From the NCBI RefSeq assembly GCF_015182285.1, contig NZ_PRDM01000002.1:558001-622000 (forward strand): a DNA stretch of 64,000 bases, read 5' to 3'. The position numbers and the translations under genes are program-made. Each line of letters opens with the position of its first letter. The first letter of the stretch is position 1. Of this stretch, positions 7,196-15,768 are shown piece by piece. This DNA is from Flavobacterium hungaricum. Lineage in GTDB: Bacteria > Bacteroidota > Bacteroidia > Flavobacteriales > Flavobacteriaceae. The notes under the pieces were generated by a model. It did not search any database, had not been told where the DNA came from, and was given only the letters and a program-made list of their open reading frames with translations.

Positions 7196-7261
7196 ATGAA
7201 TAAATCCTTACAGATGAACAAGATGTTTAACGTCGCGCTTATTTGCGTATGCGTCTGTTGA
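7196..7261 (+). CDS. Leader peptide 4 (Cys sensing)
   Basis: A 21-residue ORF ending in ICVCVC; an inner start gives MNKMFNVALICVCVC. Three Cys codons lie in the last five positions. TACTAAAAG (7262-7270), directly after the stop, can pair with CTTTTGGTA (7296-7304) of the next terminator, the counterpart of the leader 2 antiterminator. A ribosome at the final Cys codons would cover or expose this segment. No promoter is visible after terminator 3, so leaders 3 and 4 are probably in tandem on one RNA. Confidence 0.7.
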   Translation: MNKSLQMNKMFNVALICVCVC

Positions 7262-7291
7262 TACTAAAAGTATAATGAGTTTAAAAACTTA

Positions 7292-7329
7292 AACCCTTTT
7301 GGTATTTGAAATCCCAAAAGGGTTTTTTT
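7292..7329 (+). terminator. Attenuator terminator 4
   Basis: AACCCTTTTGG (7292-7302) pairs perfectly with CCAAAAGGGTT (7314-7324), followed by seven T. It is near-identical in its left arm to terminator 2 at 3819-3829, including the following TTTTTTTATTCC. Confidence 0.9.
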
Positions 7330-7406
7330 ATTCCGTGAAACAGCTTAACAAAAAAATAAAAGATAAATAAAGATTTAAAAACACAACTAAAATAAAACGT
7401 ACTATC

Positions 7407-7607
7407 ATGAGCACATTGAACTACTTAGCAGAAAAAATTTCTAATTTGAAAAACAGAAGAGCAAAAAGAAACAATCCGCCGCCAGCAAACGAATTAAATC
7501 ATCCAAGATTCGGAATGGCAGAAGCTGATAAAAATGCTGAAAAAAAAGCACCAAATTCTTTATTGTTTTTGATGTATTCAAAAGAAAATGAAACACTTTT
7601 TATTTAA
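7407..7607 (+). CDS. Small protein behind attenuators 3/4, unknown function
   Basis: 66 residues starting MSTLNYLAEKISNLKNRR, basic in the first third, with NNPPPANELNHP in the middle and a tail NSLLFLMYSKENETLFI. No signal peptide or membrane segment. The tail matches the frameshifted small ORF at 3879, which occupies the same place in the first attenuator cassette. It is the only gene between the attenuators and the next promoter, so it is likely the main product controlled by leaders 3 and 4. I do not recognise a family. Confidence 0.6.
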   Translation: MSTLNYLAEKISNLKNRRAKRNNPPPANELNHPRFGMAEADKNAEKKAPNSLLFLMYSKENETLFI

Positions 7608-7736
7608 ATTGAGAAGTGATATAAATTAGGTTAAAACCTGCTTAATTTTACTGGGCATTCCTGTTCGGTAATTTTTTGCGTATAATAGTTTTTGCTGCAG
7701 TATGTTTATGAAATTGAACAAACAATTTCGATAAAA

Positions 7737-7768
7737 TTTGTTTGTTTGATAAATTAGTAGTTAATTTG
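7737..7768 (+). promoter_or_regulatory. Promoter of the metX S-box transcript
   Basis: TTTG (7737-7740; two further TTTG copies follow directly), 20 bases, TTAATTTG (7761-7768), one mismatch from TAnnTTTG. RNA would start about 25 bases before the riboswitch. Confidence 0.55.
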
Positions 7769-7797
7769 CACCGTTAAGTTCAAACACGTATTGAAAT

Positions 7798-7902
7798 GTT
7801 ATAAAGAAAGGAGGAGGGATTAGACCCGATGAATCCTTAGCAACCCTTCGTTAATTCGAAGAAGGTGCTGCATTCTACCACGCCCAAACGTGGAAAGATA
7901 AC
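7798..7902 (+). ncRNA. SAM-I (S-box) riboswitch upstream of metX
   Basis: All S-box core blocks are present: AAGGAGGAGGGA, the kink-turn side GACCCGATGAA, CCTTAGCAACCC, GAAGGTGCTGCATTCTACC, then a P4 hairpin and AAAGATAAC closing P1 with GTTAT. The family binds SAM and lowers expression. After the aptamer, CTTTCTTT (7935-7942) can pair with AAAGAAAG (7803-7810) on the aptamer's 5' side. That gives a possible alternative fold. No T-tract terminator is seen before metX, so control may be at translation. Confidence 0.93.
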
Positions 7903-7984
7903 AACAAGATTTTTTCTAGTAAGTATACTCTAGACTTTCTTTCTAATATTTCCACACACAAATCAAAATTTAAAGATTTGAAAA

Positions 7985-8968
7985 TTGGAAAATAGACCTA
8001 ATCCCATTATAATTCAAGATTTCATCACAGAAAGTGGTGCTTCTTATCATTCTATACCACTAAGCTTTACCTTGTCAGGACAGCCTCTTTTTAGTGCGCC
8101 TGTTATTTTGGTAAATCATGCCTTAACAGGAAATGCTGTTGTTACCGGAGAAAATGGCTGGTGGAATGATTTGATTGGTGAAGGCAAAACCATTGATACT
8201 GGAGTGTATACAATATTGGCTTTTGATATTCCTGGAAACGGAAGCAATGATTATATTGTAGAAAATCCTCATGATTTTACGGCTAGGGATATCGCCAGAA
8301 TTTTTATTGAGGGTTTAAATGTCTTAAAAATTCAACAGCTTTTTGCCATTATCGGAGGTTCTGTAGGAGGCGGTATTGCATGGGAGATCTTAGCATTAGA
8401 ACCCAATATCACAGAACATTTGATTCCGATTGCAAGCGATTGGAAATCCACAGACTGGCTGATTGCCAATTGTTTTCTTCAAGAACAAATCCTGAACAAT
8501 TCATCAAGACCCATCGAAGATGCTCGAATTCATGCGATGCTGTGTTACAGATCTCCAGAGTCATTCAAAGAAAAATTTAAGAGAACCATTAATCAAGATC
8601 TTTTAATTTTTAATATAGAAAGCTGGCTGGCACATCACGGAAAAAAACTACAGCAGCGTTATCAATTGTCGTCTTATAAACTTATGAATCAATTGCTTAA
8701 AACAATCGATATCACAAGGAATTCAGAAAACTTTGAAAATTTATTATCAAAATCTAAGGCTTCAATTCATATCATCGGGATTAATTCAGATTTGTTTTTT
8801 ACAGCCAAAGAAAACAAAGAAACCTTTGTAGAATTAAAGAAATTTAAAGACAATGTTTTTTACAGCGAAATTGATTCCATTCACGGACATGACGCTTTTT
8901 TAATCGAGTACAAACAATTAGACTATTTACTTGCCGACATTTTTAAGGCAGAAACAATAAAGAAATAA
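7985..8968 (+). CDS. metX: Homoserine O-acetyltransferase (MetX)
   Basis: A 327-residue alpha/beta hydrolase-fold enzyme that activates homoserine for sulfhydrylation. LVNHALTGNA and the nucleophile elbow GGSVGGG (Ser126) are clear; the acid and base are GINSDLFF and SIHGHDAF near the end. It is somewhat shorter than usual MetX (about 350-380). The start must be TTG at 7985: the in-frame codon two before it is a TGA stop, and no ATG follows until far inside the fold. It follows the S-box by 82 bases and is one base from thrA, so the two form an operon repressed by SAM. Confidence 0.88.
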   Translation: MENRPNPIIIQDFITESGASYHSIPLSFTLSGQPLFSAPVILVNHALTGNAVVTGENGWWNDLIGEGKTIDTGVYTILAFDIPGNGSNDYIVENPHDFTARDIARIFIEGLNVLKIQQLFAIIGGSVGGGIAWEILALEPNITEHLIPIASDWKSTDWLIANCFLQEQILNNSSRPIEDARIHAMLCYRSPESFKEKFKRTINQDLLIFNIESWLAHHGKKLQQRYQLSSYKLMNQLLKTIDITRNSENFENLLSKSKASIHIIGINSDLFFTAKENKETFVELKKFKDNVFYSEIDSIHGHDAFLIEYKQLDYLLADIFKAETIKK

Positions 8969-8969
8969 A

Positions 8970-11384
8970 ATGAAAGTATTAAAATTTGGAGGTAAATCAT
9001 TAGCAAACGGAGAAGGACTTAACAAAGTTGTTTCTATCATTTCGGATAAAGTAAATCAAGGAGAAAAAATTACAGTCGTAGTTTCTGCGCGCGGTAATGC
9101 AACAGACGAATTAGAATTTATTTTAAGCATTGCGGCAAAAAACGGCAGTTACAAAGAATTATTAGAGAATTTTAAAAAATATCAGATCTCAGATTATCCG
9201 CATGTAGATTTGTCTGAAGAATTTAATGTTTTGGACAAACTTTTTGAAGGGGTAAGTCTAATTGGTGATTACAGTAAAAAAATCAAAGATCAGATCTTGT
9301 CAAAAGGAGAATTACTTTCGGCCAGATTGCTGACTGCGATTTTGAAAGAAAAAGGAATTCCTGCCAACTTTGTAGATTCTAGAGAATTGCTGAAAACAGA
9401 TTCTAAATTTGGCGATGCACAGCCTTTGGAACAGCTTTCTAAGAAAAATGTTGTCAATTATTTTAAAGAACATAACGGCGAAACGGTTAATATAGTTACA
9501 GGCTTCATTGGATCCAACAACAACAACGACACAACTACTCTAGGTAGAAACGGCAGTAACTATACCGCTTCGTTAATTGCAAATTATTTAAATGCAGAAG
9601 AACTTCAGAACTTTACGCATGTAGACGGAATCTATACTGCAAATCCTGATTTAGTTGCCGATGCTAAAAAAATTGAATATTTATCGTTTAATGAAGCAAA
9701 TGAATTGGCCAATTTTGGAGCTACAATTCTGCATGCGAAAACGATAATTCCTTTGTTAGAAAAGAATATTCCACTTCGTATTTTAAATACGTTTAATCAT
9801 GAAAATCGCGGCACATTAATCACTTCAGATTCTTCAAAGGAAGGAATTAAGACACTTTCAGTATTAGAAAATGTTTCTCTTGTAAATCTTGAAGGACGAG
9901 GATTACTTGGAAAAGCAGGTGTTGATGCCCGAATTTTTAAAGTAATGGGAGATCACAATATCAGTGTAAGCATCATTTCTCAAGGTTCATCAGAAAGAGG
10001 AATCGGATTGGTTGTAGCAACCGATAAAGCGACAACGGCGGTTGTAGAATTGGAAAAAGAATTTGAAAATGATTTTTATTCTAAAGATGTCAACCAAATC
10101 ACAGTAACAGATAATGTATCGGTAATTTCGATAATTGGGCAGGATTTGAGCACTTTTCATAAACCGTATACCGCTTTGATCAAAAATAAAATTGTTCCGA
10201 TTTTGTTTAACAATACTGTTACGGGGAAAAACGTGAGTTTGGTTGTTAAAAAAGAAGAATTAAATAAAGCTTTAAACGTAATTCACGGAGAAATTTTTGG
10301 AGTTTCTAAAAAGATCAATATTGCTGTTTTTGGTCACGGATTAGTGGGTGGCACTTTGATTAATCAAATCTTAGAATCAACAGCGGCAATCGAAAAACGC
10401 AAAGGAATTAAACTAAATGTTTTTGCAATTGCGAATTCTAAAAAACTGCTTTTGAATAAGTATGGGGTTACGCAAGACTGGAAAAACGAAATTGCAGCAA
10501 AAGGCGAACCTTATACCATAAATGATATTATTTCATTTGCAAACGAACATCATTTAGAAAACTTAATTGCAATCGATAATACGGCAAGTGCATCATTTGT
10601 AGAAAATTATATTTCTTTAATCGAAAGCAGTTTCGATTTGATTTCTTCAAATAAAGTAGCCAATACATTGAGTTATGGTTTTTACAAAGAAATTAGAAAA
10701 GCATTAGCAGAAAATCAAAAGAATTATCTTTATGAAACCAATGTTGGTGCAGGTCTGCCATTAATTGACACCATAAAATTGCTGCACCTTTCTGGTGAAA
10801 ACATCACAAAAATCAAAGGAGTTTTTTCAGGGACATTGAGTTATTTATTCAATAATTTTTCTGCGAAAGATGTTCCGTTTAGTGAAGTTTTACAGGAAGC
10901 AATTGATAACGGATATACAGAACCAGATCCGCGTGAAGATTTATGCGGAAATGATGTTGGAAGAAAACTTTTAATCTTGGCAAGAGAATTGGATTTGCAA
11001 AATGAATTTGAAGAAATTTCAATTCAGAACCTGATTCCAGAACACTTACGTGAAGGAAGTGCTGCTGACTTTTTGACGAAATTAAAAGAATTTGATCCGA
11101 TTTACGAAAAAGTAAAAGCCGATCAAGAACCAAATCACGTTTTAAGATATATCGGAGAATTATCTGGAGATCTTCAAAACGATAAAGGAATTTTGGAAGT
11201 AAAATTAGTTTCTGTTCCTTCAGATACTGCTCTAGGCGGATTAAAAGGTTCTGATTCTTTCTTTGAAATTTATACAGAATCTTACGGAGACAGACCAATT
11301 GTTATTCAGGGAGCTGGTGCAGGTTCTGCGGTAACAGCAAGAGGAGTATTTGGCGATATTTTGAGATTGTCTGAGAAAGAGTAA
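8970..11384 (+). CDS. thrA: Bifunctional aspartokinase / homoserine dehydrogenase
   Basis: 804 residues. The N-terminal kinase begins KFGGKSLANGEG and makes aspartyl phosphate. ACT-type regulatory segments lie around 300-440 (VNLEGRGLLGKAGVDARIF, VSVISIIGQDL). The homoserine dehydrogenase begins near 448 with AVFGHGLVGGTLINQ and carries SNKVANTL and the catalytic GYTEPDPREDLCGNDVGRK near 647. The product homoserine is the substrate of MetX, encoded one base upstream. Expression under the S-box ties homoserine supply to SAM level. The nearby homologue at 5694 has lost the catalytic loop. Confidence 0.95.
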   Translation: MKVLKFGGKSLANGEGLNKVVSIISDKVNQGEKITVVVSARGNATDELEFILSIAAKNGSYKELLENFKKYQISDYPHVDLSEEFNVLDKLFEGVSLIGDYSKKIKDQILSKGELLSARLLTAILKEKGIPANFVDSRELLKTDSKFGDAQPLEQLSKKNVVNYFKEHNGETVNIVTGFIGSNNNNDTTTLGRNGSNYTASLIANYLNAEELQNFTHVDGIYTANPDLVADAKKIEYLSFNEANELANFGATILHAKTIIPLLEKNIPLRILNTFNHENRGTLITSDSSKEGIKTLSVLENVSLVNLEGRGLLGKAGVDARIFKVMGDHNISVSIISQGSSERGIGLVVATDKATTAVVELEKEFENDFYSKDVNQITVTDNVSVISIIGQDLSTFHKPYTALIKNKIVPILFNNTVTGKNVSLVVKKEELNKALNVIHGEIFGVSKKINIAVFGHGLVGGTLINQILESTAAIEKRKGIKLNVFAIANSKKLLLNKYGVTQDWKNEIAAKGEPYTINDIISFANEHHLENLIAIDNTASASFVENYISLIESSFDLISSNKVANTLSYGFYKEIRKALAENQKNYLYETNVGAGLPLIDTIKLLHLSGENITKIKGVFSGTLSYLFNNFSAKDVPFSEVLQEAIDNGYTEPDPREDLCGNDVGRKLLILARELDLQNEFEEISIQNLIPEHLREGSAADFLTKLKEFDPIYEKVKADQEPNHVLRYIGELSGDLQNDKGILEVKLVSVPSDTALGGLKGSDSFFEIYTESYGDRPIVIQGAGAGSAVTARGVFGDILRLSEKE

Positions 11385-11581
11385 TTTGATTGCAGATTGC
11401 AGGATTTTAGTACCGAAGTTTCGGTAGTAGATTTTAGATTTATTAATCTTGGTTTGGAGAAATTCTTTACGGAATTACTAGTGCAATTTACTTCGTATTC
11501 TCGCTATTTATCGAGTCTTGTTCAGCGAAATGAGAAGATTGCAGAAAATTGAATTAAAAAAAACAAAAAAATAACAACACA

Positions 11582-12007
11582 ATGAAAGTAACCTTAAACA
11601 GAGTAAACGACGCATTTCATTTTAAAGTAAAAAATGAACGCGGGCACGTAGTTGACGTTGACAGCAGAGCCGAATTTGGCGGAAGCGATTTAGGTGCAAG
11701 TCCGATGGAGTTAGTATTAATGGGAGTTGCAGGATGCAGTGCTATTGATATGATTTCTATTTTGAAAAAACAACGTCAGGAAATCACTTCTTTTAACGCT
11801 GAGGTTGAAGGAACACGAGTTCAGATTGAAGAAGCAAAACCTTTTAAAGAAATCGATGTGGTTTTTTATTTAGAAGGAAAAATCAATCCGGAAAAAGCAA
11901 AAAAAGCAGCACAACTTTCTTTTGAGAAATACTGCTCAGTTGCCAAAACAGTAGAACCAACAGCAACGATTAAATATAAAGTTGTCTTGAACAACGAATC
12001 TTTGTAA
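11582..12007 (+). CDS. OsmC family peroxidase-like protein
   Basis: 141 residues with the OsmC layout: N-terminal strands, GGSDLGASPMELVLMGVAGCSAIDM (here seen as SDLGASPMELV then AGCSAID), and FEKYCSVAKT. The two Cys, around 57 and 118, are the redox pair that reduces organic hydroperoxides in OsmC/Ohr proteins. Whether peroxide is the substrate here is not shown. It lies in the same direction as thrA and metZ with ~120-200 base gaps, so a shared transcript from the S-box promoter is possible. No terminator was seen on either side. Confidence 0.82.
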   Translation: MKVTLNRVNDAFHFKVKNERGHVVDVDSRAEFGGSDLGASPMELVLMGVAGCSAIDMISILKKQRQEITSFNAEVEGTRVQIEEAKPFKEIDVVFYLEGKINPEKAKKAAQLSFEKYCSVAKTVEPTATIKYKVVLNNESL

Positions 12008-12128
12008 GAATTAGAAAATTAGTCAATTAGAGAATTAGAAAATCTCTCTAAAAAGTTTGAATTTTAAGTTCAGAGATAACCTGAAACTTTAAACTTGAAA
12101 CAAAAAAACAAAACAACAAAACAACACA

Positions 12129-13301
12129 ATGAATACAGAAGAATTTGGTTTTGAGACACAAGCCATTAGAACACAATTAGAAAGATCGCAGTATCTAGAG
12201 CATTCGGTGCCATTATACTTATCGTCAAGTTTTGTATTTGAGGATGCAGAAGATATGCGCGCTTCTTTTACAGAAGAAAAAGAAAGAAATATTTACAGCC
12301 GTTTCAGCAATCCAAATACTACAGAGTTTGTAGATAAAATCTGCAAAATGGAAGGTGCAGAATCTGGTTATGCTTTTGCAACCGGAATGGCAGCGGTTTA
12401 TTCTACGTTTGCCGCCTTATTAAATTCAGGAGATCACATCGTTTCGGCAAGCAGTGTTTTTGGTTCAACACATGCTTTGTTTATGACCTATTTTCCAAAA
12501 TGGAATATCGAAACGTCTTATTTTGAGATCAGCAAACCAGAGACTATTGAGAGTTTTATTAAGCCAAATACTAAAATATTATACGCAGAATCACCAACAA
12601 ATCCTGGTGTAGATGTAATCGACTTGCAATTGTTGGGAGATCTTGCTAAAAAACACAATTTGATTTTAATCATAGACAATTGTTTTGCAACACCCTATCT
12701 GCAGCAGCCAATAAAATTTGGAGCTCATTTAGTAATACATTCTGCAACAAAATTAATCGACGGACAAGGGCGTGTTTTAGGAGGAGTTACCGTTGGAAGC
12801 GAAGATTTAATCAGACAGATTTATTTATTTTCTAGAAATACAGGTCCGGCTTTATCGCCATTTAATGCTTGGGTTTTGTCTAAAAGTTTAGAAACTTTGG
12901 CCGTTCGTGTTGACAGACACTGCGAAAATGCTTTAAAAGTGGCTGAATTTTTAGAAAGTCACCCGAATGTAAATAGTGTAAAATATCCATTCTTAAAATC
13001 GCATCCGCAGTACGAAATTGCCAAAAAGCAAATGAAAGCCGGAGGGAATATTATTGCATTTGAAATTAAAGGCGGAATTGAAGCGGGAAGAAAATTTTTG
13101 AATTCAATTCAACTTTGTTCGCTTTCGGCAAATATCGGTGATACAAGAACAATTGTGACACATCCAGCTTCTACAACACACAGTAAATTATCTGAAGAGG
13201 ATCAATTGGCAGTTGGAATCACGCAAGGTCTTGTTCGTGTTTCTGTTGGTTTGGAAACTGTTGAAGATGTAATTGCAGATTTGAAGCAAGCGCTTTCTTG
13301 A
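12129..13301 (+). CDS. metZ: O-succinylhomoserine sulfhydrylase-like PLP enzyme (MetZ type)
   Basis: 390 residues, Cys/Met metabolism PLP family. PLP lysine in VIHSATKLIDGQGRVLGG near 216, IYSRFSNPNT, and HPASTTHSKL near the C-terminus. It lacks the longer insert of MetY-type enzymes and best fits the MetZ subgroup, which makes homocysteine from an acylated homoserine and sulfide. Cystathionine gamma-synthase or lyase activity cannot be excluded from sequence alone. It ends the metX-thrA-osmC-metZ run and is followed by a strong terminator. Confidence 0.82.
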   Translation: MNTEEFGFETQAIRTQLERSQYLEHSVPLYLSSSFVFEDAEDMRASFTEEKERNIYSRFSNPNTTEFVDKICKMEGAESGYAFATGMAAVYSTFAALLNSGDHIVSASSVFGSTHALFMTYFPKWNIETSYFEISKPETIESFIKPNTKILYAESPTNPGVDVIDLQLLGDLAKKHNLILIIDNCFATPYLQQPIKFGAHLVIHSATKLIDGQGRVLGGVTVGSEDLIRQIYLFSRNTGPALSPFNAWVLSKSLETLAVRVDRHCENALKVAEFLESHPNVNSVKYPFLKSHPQYEIAKKQMKAGGNIIAFEIKGGIEAGRKFLNSIQLCSLSANIGDTRTIVTHPASTTHSKLSEEDQLAVGITQGLVRVSVGLETVEDVIADLKQALS

Positions 13302-13350
13302 TATTAGATTTTAGAATTCAGATTTTAGATTTAATCTGAAAATTATATAA

Positions 13351-13396
13351 AGACGATTTTTGATAGTAAAAGCCGCTATCAAAAATCGTCTTTTTT
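13351..13396. terminator. Terminator after metZ
   Basis: AGACGATTTTTGATAG (13351-13366) pairs perfectly with CTATCAAAAATCGTCT (13376-13391), followed by a T run. It closes the methionine operon. Confidence 0.9.
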
Positions 13397-13556
13397 ATGA
13401 GGTGTTTCCAGAAAAATATATTTTTACAAGATGATACAGATGATTTTAAATGTAATTTTTTTAGGGTTAAAACAACCTTTTTTTATGCTTGTTTAGGAAA
13501 AAGCTATATTTTTGTTTGGATCTAAAGGATCTAATTATTTTGAAACAAGTTGAAAT

Positions 13557-14069
13557 ATGACTGAATCTAATTATGTTTTGAATGAAAGAATAACAGCTTC
13601 AAGTGGTAAACGTTTTCTTAATTATGTTGTTGACTATGCAGCTACCTATATTTTGGCTTATTTATTTGGAATTGCAATGCCGTTTGTAATTAATATTCTG
13701 GATTCATTTGGTTTTACGGCTCCGGGATTTTGGTATTTTAATTTAAATAGTTTTTATGTATTTCTTATCGGCATAATGTTGACACTGCTCTATTACTTTG
13801 TGATTGAAGCTTTTTGCGGGAGATCTCTAGGTAAATTTGTTACGGGAACAATTGTTGTTGATGAAAATGGTTTAATGCCTAAACCTAAAAAGATTCTAAT
13901 ACGAACTTTATGCCGTCTTATTCCTTTTGAAGCTTTTACTTTTTTTAATTCATCAAGAGGATGGCATGATTCTATTTCTGACACCTATGTAGTTAATAAA
14001 AAGGAATTGGATGAAGAGGTAAAATTATTTGAGGATTTCAATTTAATCGGTCAAAAAGAAGTAGTTTGA
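13557..14069 (+). CDS. RDD family membrane protein
   Basis: 170 residues. Two hydrophobic segments (about 23-45 and 60-90) are followed by FCGRSLGKFVTGTIVVDENG, the typical RDD core with Arg and Asp, and LIRTLCRLIPFEAF. RDD proteins are small inner-membrane proteins, some linked to ion transport; no specific role can be assigned here. It is monocistronic between the metZ terminator and the Rrf2 gene. Confidence 0.75.
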   Translation: MTESNYVLNERITASSGKRFLNYVVDYAATYILAYLFGIAMPFVINILDSFGFTAPGFWYFNLNSFYVFLIGIMLTLLYYFVIEAFCGRSLGKFVTGTIVVDENGLMPKPKKILIRTLCRLIPFEAFTFFNSSRGWHDSISDTYVVNKKELDEEVKLFEDFNLIGQKEVV

Positions 14070-14200
14070 TAGATTTAGTAGAATTTAACTTTCTTCTTAT
14101 GTGAAAGTTCAAACAAAAAGCATACTTTTGTTTTTTAATAAATTAGGTTGTTGAAAAAGGAAATCTAAAATCAGCAATTTAAAATCAAAAATTATAATTA

Positions 14201-14611
14201 GTGCTTTCAAAGAAAACAAAATACGGAATTAAAGCTTTGACTTATTTAGCAAGACGCGAAAATAATGATCCAGTTCAAATTGCCGAAATTGCCAAAAGTG
14301 AACATATTTCGATTAAATTCTTGGAAAGTATTTTATTGCTTTTGAGAAATTCAGGATTTCTTGGAGCCAAAAAAGGAAAAGGCGGCGGTTACTATCTTAT
14401 CAAAGATCCGAAAGATATCAGTATGGCTAAGGTTTATCGTATTCTGGAAGGTCCGATAGCTCTTTTGCCTTGTGCGAGCCATAATTTCTACGAAAGATGT
14501 GACGACTGTGATGATGAAACTACCTGTGCAGCAAGACGTTTAATGACAGAAGTACGCGATAATACACTTAAAATATTAGAAAGTAATTCTTTGGCAGATA
14601 TTGCATTTTAG
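14201..14611 (+). CDS. Rrf2 family transcriptional regulator
   Basis: 136 residues from a GTG start; the sequence from it, MLSKKTKYGIKALTYLA, is the usual Rrf2 N-terminus. A winged helix covers 1-80, with the wing KKGKGGGYYL. Four Cys sit in LPCASHNFYERCDDCDDETTC (shown here as C, then CDDC, then TTC), as in Fe-S or CysK-sensing relatives such as IscR and CymR. Position next to the sulfate assimilation genes suggests it controls them, perhaps through the motif at 15712. That is inference. Confidence 0.82.
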   Translation: MLSKKTKYGIKALTYLARRENNDPVQIAEIAKSEHISIKFLESILLLLRNSGFLGAKKGKGGGYYLIKDPKDISMAKVYRILEGPIALLPCASHNFYERCDDCDDETTCAARRLMTEVRDNTLKILESNSLADIAF

Positions 14612-14639
14612 AACTTTATTTTAGTATTTAATTGTCCTG

Positions 14640-14657
14640 CAAGGTTTTGAAACCTTG
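14640..14657. repeat. Short palindromic repeat
   Basis: CAAGGTTTTGAAACCTTG, an 18-base near-perfect palindrome. The same family recurs at 27116 and 27897. It lies between two convergent genes and may help terminate transcription. Confidence 0.5.
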
Positions 14658-14674
14658 TAAAGGGGATGTTTATT

Positions 14675-15457
14675 CTAAAAAATTAACTTATATCCAGCTA
14701 AGAAAAGCATTACTGCGATAGCATTTCTCAGGAACTGATCTGGAACTTTTCCGCTAAGCATACTTCCGATATAAATTCCTGGAAGTGATCCCATTAATAA
14801 TTGGCCTAACAATCCTAAATCTAAATTTCCCATAGAAGCGTGGCCAAGTCCTGCGACCAAAGTTAACGGAACTGCATGTGCGATTTCTGTCCCTACCAAT
14901 TTTGCTGTTGGTAATAAAGGATAAAGAAAGAACAGAGTAACAGTTCCCAAAGCTCCTGCGCCAATCGACGTTAAAGTTACTGTTGCCCCAAGTAAAACTC
15001 CGATCCCGATAGTAAGCATGTTTTGAGTAGTGCTTTCGCTGTGGAATTTATCTCCAGCGTGTTTTTGCGAGTATTTTAATATTTTTTGTTTGAATATAAT
15101 GGCAACTGAAGTAAATAACAGCGCCCAGCCTAAACTATGTTTGATTACTCGGTTTATAGTTTCGATGTCTGTTTTAATACTGTGTAAAATCCATAAAGTA
15201 AGCAAAGCAGCAGGTACACTTCCTAAAGTGAGCCAGCCTGTGATCTTCCAGTTGATATTGCCTTTTTTATTGTGTACAAATATTCCTCCGGCTTTTGTAA
15301 ATGCAGCATAAAGTAAATCGGTTCCCACAGCGGTTGTAGGTGGAATATTAAAATATAATAAAATGGGAGTCATTAAAGAACCGCCTCCAACACCTGTTAA
15401 CCCAACAATAAATCCAACAACTAAACCTGCAATTACAAGACCAATCTGAAAATCCAT
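14675..15457 (-). CDS. TauE/SafE family sulfite exporter-like protein
   Basis: 260 residues, about eight hydrophobic segments, with the repeated TauE/SafE signature GLTGVGGGSLMTPILL near residue 22 and LTSIGAGALGTVTLFFLYPL in the second half. The family moves small organosulfur or inorganic sulfur anions across the inner membrane. It is on the opposite strand to the cys operon, which itself starts with a second member. Sulfite or sulfate transport is likely from context but the direction is not known. Confidence 0.85.
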   Translation of the reverse strand: MDFQIGLVIAGLVVGFIVGLTGVGGGSLMTPILLYFNIPPTTAVGTDLLYAAFTKAGGIFVHNKKGNINWKITGWLTLGSVPAALLTLWILHSIKTDIETINRVIKHSLGWALLFTSVAIIFKQKILKYSQKHAGDKFHSESTTQNMLTIGIGVLLGATVTLTSIGAGALGTVTLFFLYPLLPTAKLVGTEIAHAVPLTLVAGLGHASMGNLDLGLLGQLLMGSLPGIYIGSMLSGKVPDQFLRNAIAVMLFLAGYKLIF

Positions 15458-15672
15458 AAAAAAAATTTGCGTAAAAATACAACATTTTTATAATTATCCT
15501 ATAGATCTGGTAGAGATTAAATACGTATTTTTGTAAATCACAAAATCCGATTGTCTTGTTACAATCTTACTATTGCTGTGTATTATTTGTTAAATTAATT
15601 ACTAATCGTCTTTAGAATGTCTTACATCTTGGTTTAAAAGAGAATAACTCACGCAAAAAGTAAATTTATTTT
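15458..15672. other. Intergenic region between the two TauE/SafE genes
   Basis: AT-rich spacer between the divergent TauE/SafE genes. The cys promoter lies at its right end. I see no ORF, hairpin or recognised repeat in the rest, and no clear promoter for the minus-strand gene. Confidence 0.5.
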
Positions 15673-15702
15673 TTTGATATTTCAAAATATATAGTACATT
15701 TG
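15673..15702 (+). promoter_or_regulatory. cys operon promoter
   Basis: TTTG (15673-15676), 18 bases, TACATTTG (15695-15702): a full match to the Bacteroidota promoter. It precedes the second TauE/SafE gene and is the only good promoter seen before the cys run. Confidence 0.75.
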
Positions 15703-15711
15703 CAAAGTAAT

Positions 15712-15730
15712 CTACTAAGCCGATAGGGTA
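15712..15730 (+). promoter_or_regulatory. Candidate operator at the cys operon start
   Basis: CTACTAAGCCGATAGGGTA is an imperfect inverted repeat just downstream of the -7 box, where a repressor would block the polymerase. GATAGGGTAAT recurs at 3397-3407 near the metK/metY promoters. The adjacent Rrf2 gene is the natural candidate for its binding protein. Confidence 0.4.
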
Positions 15731-15768
15731 ATGGATTTTTTGAAAGACCAGAAAACAAATCCTAGAAT

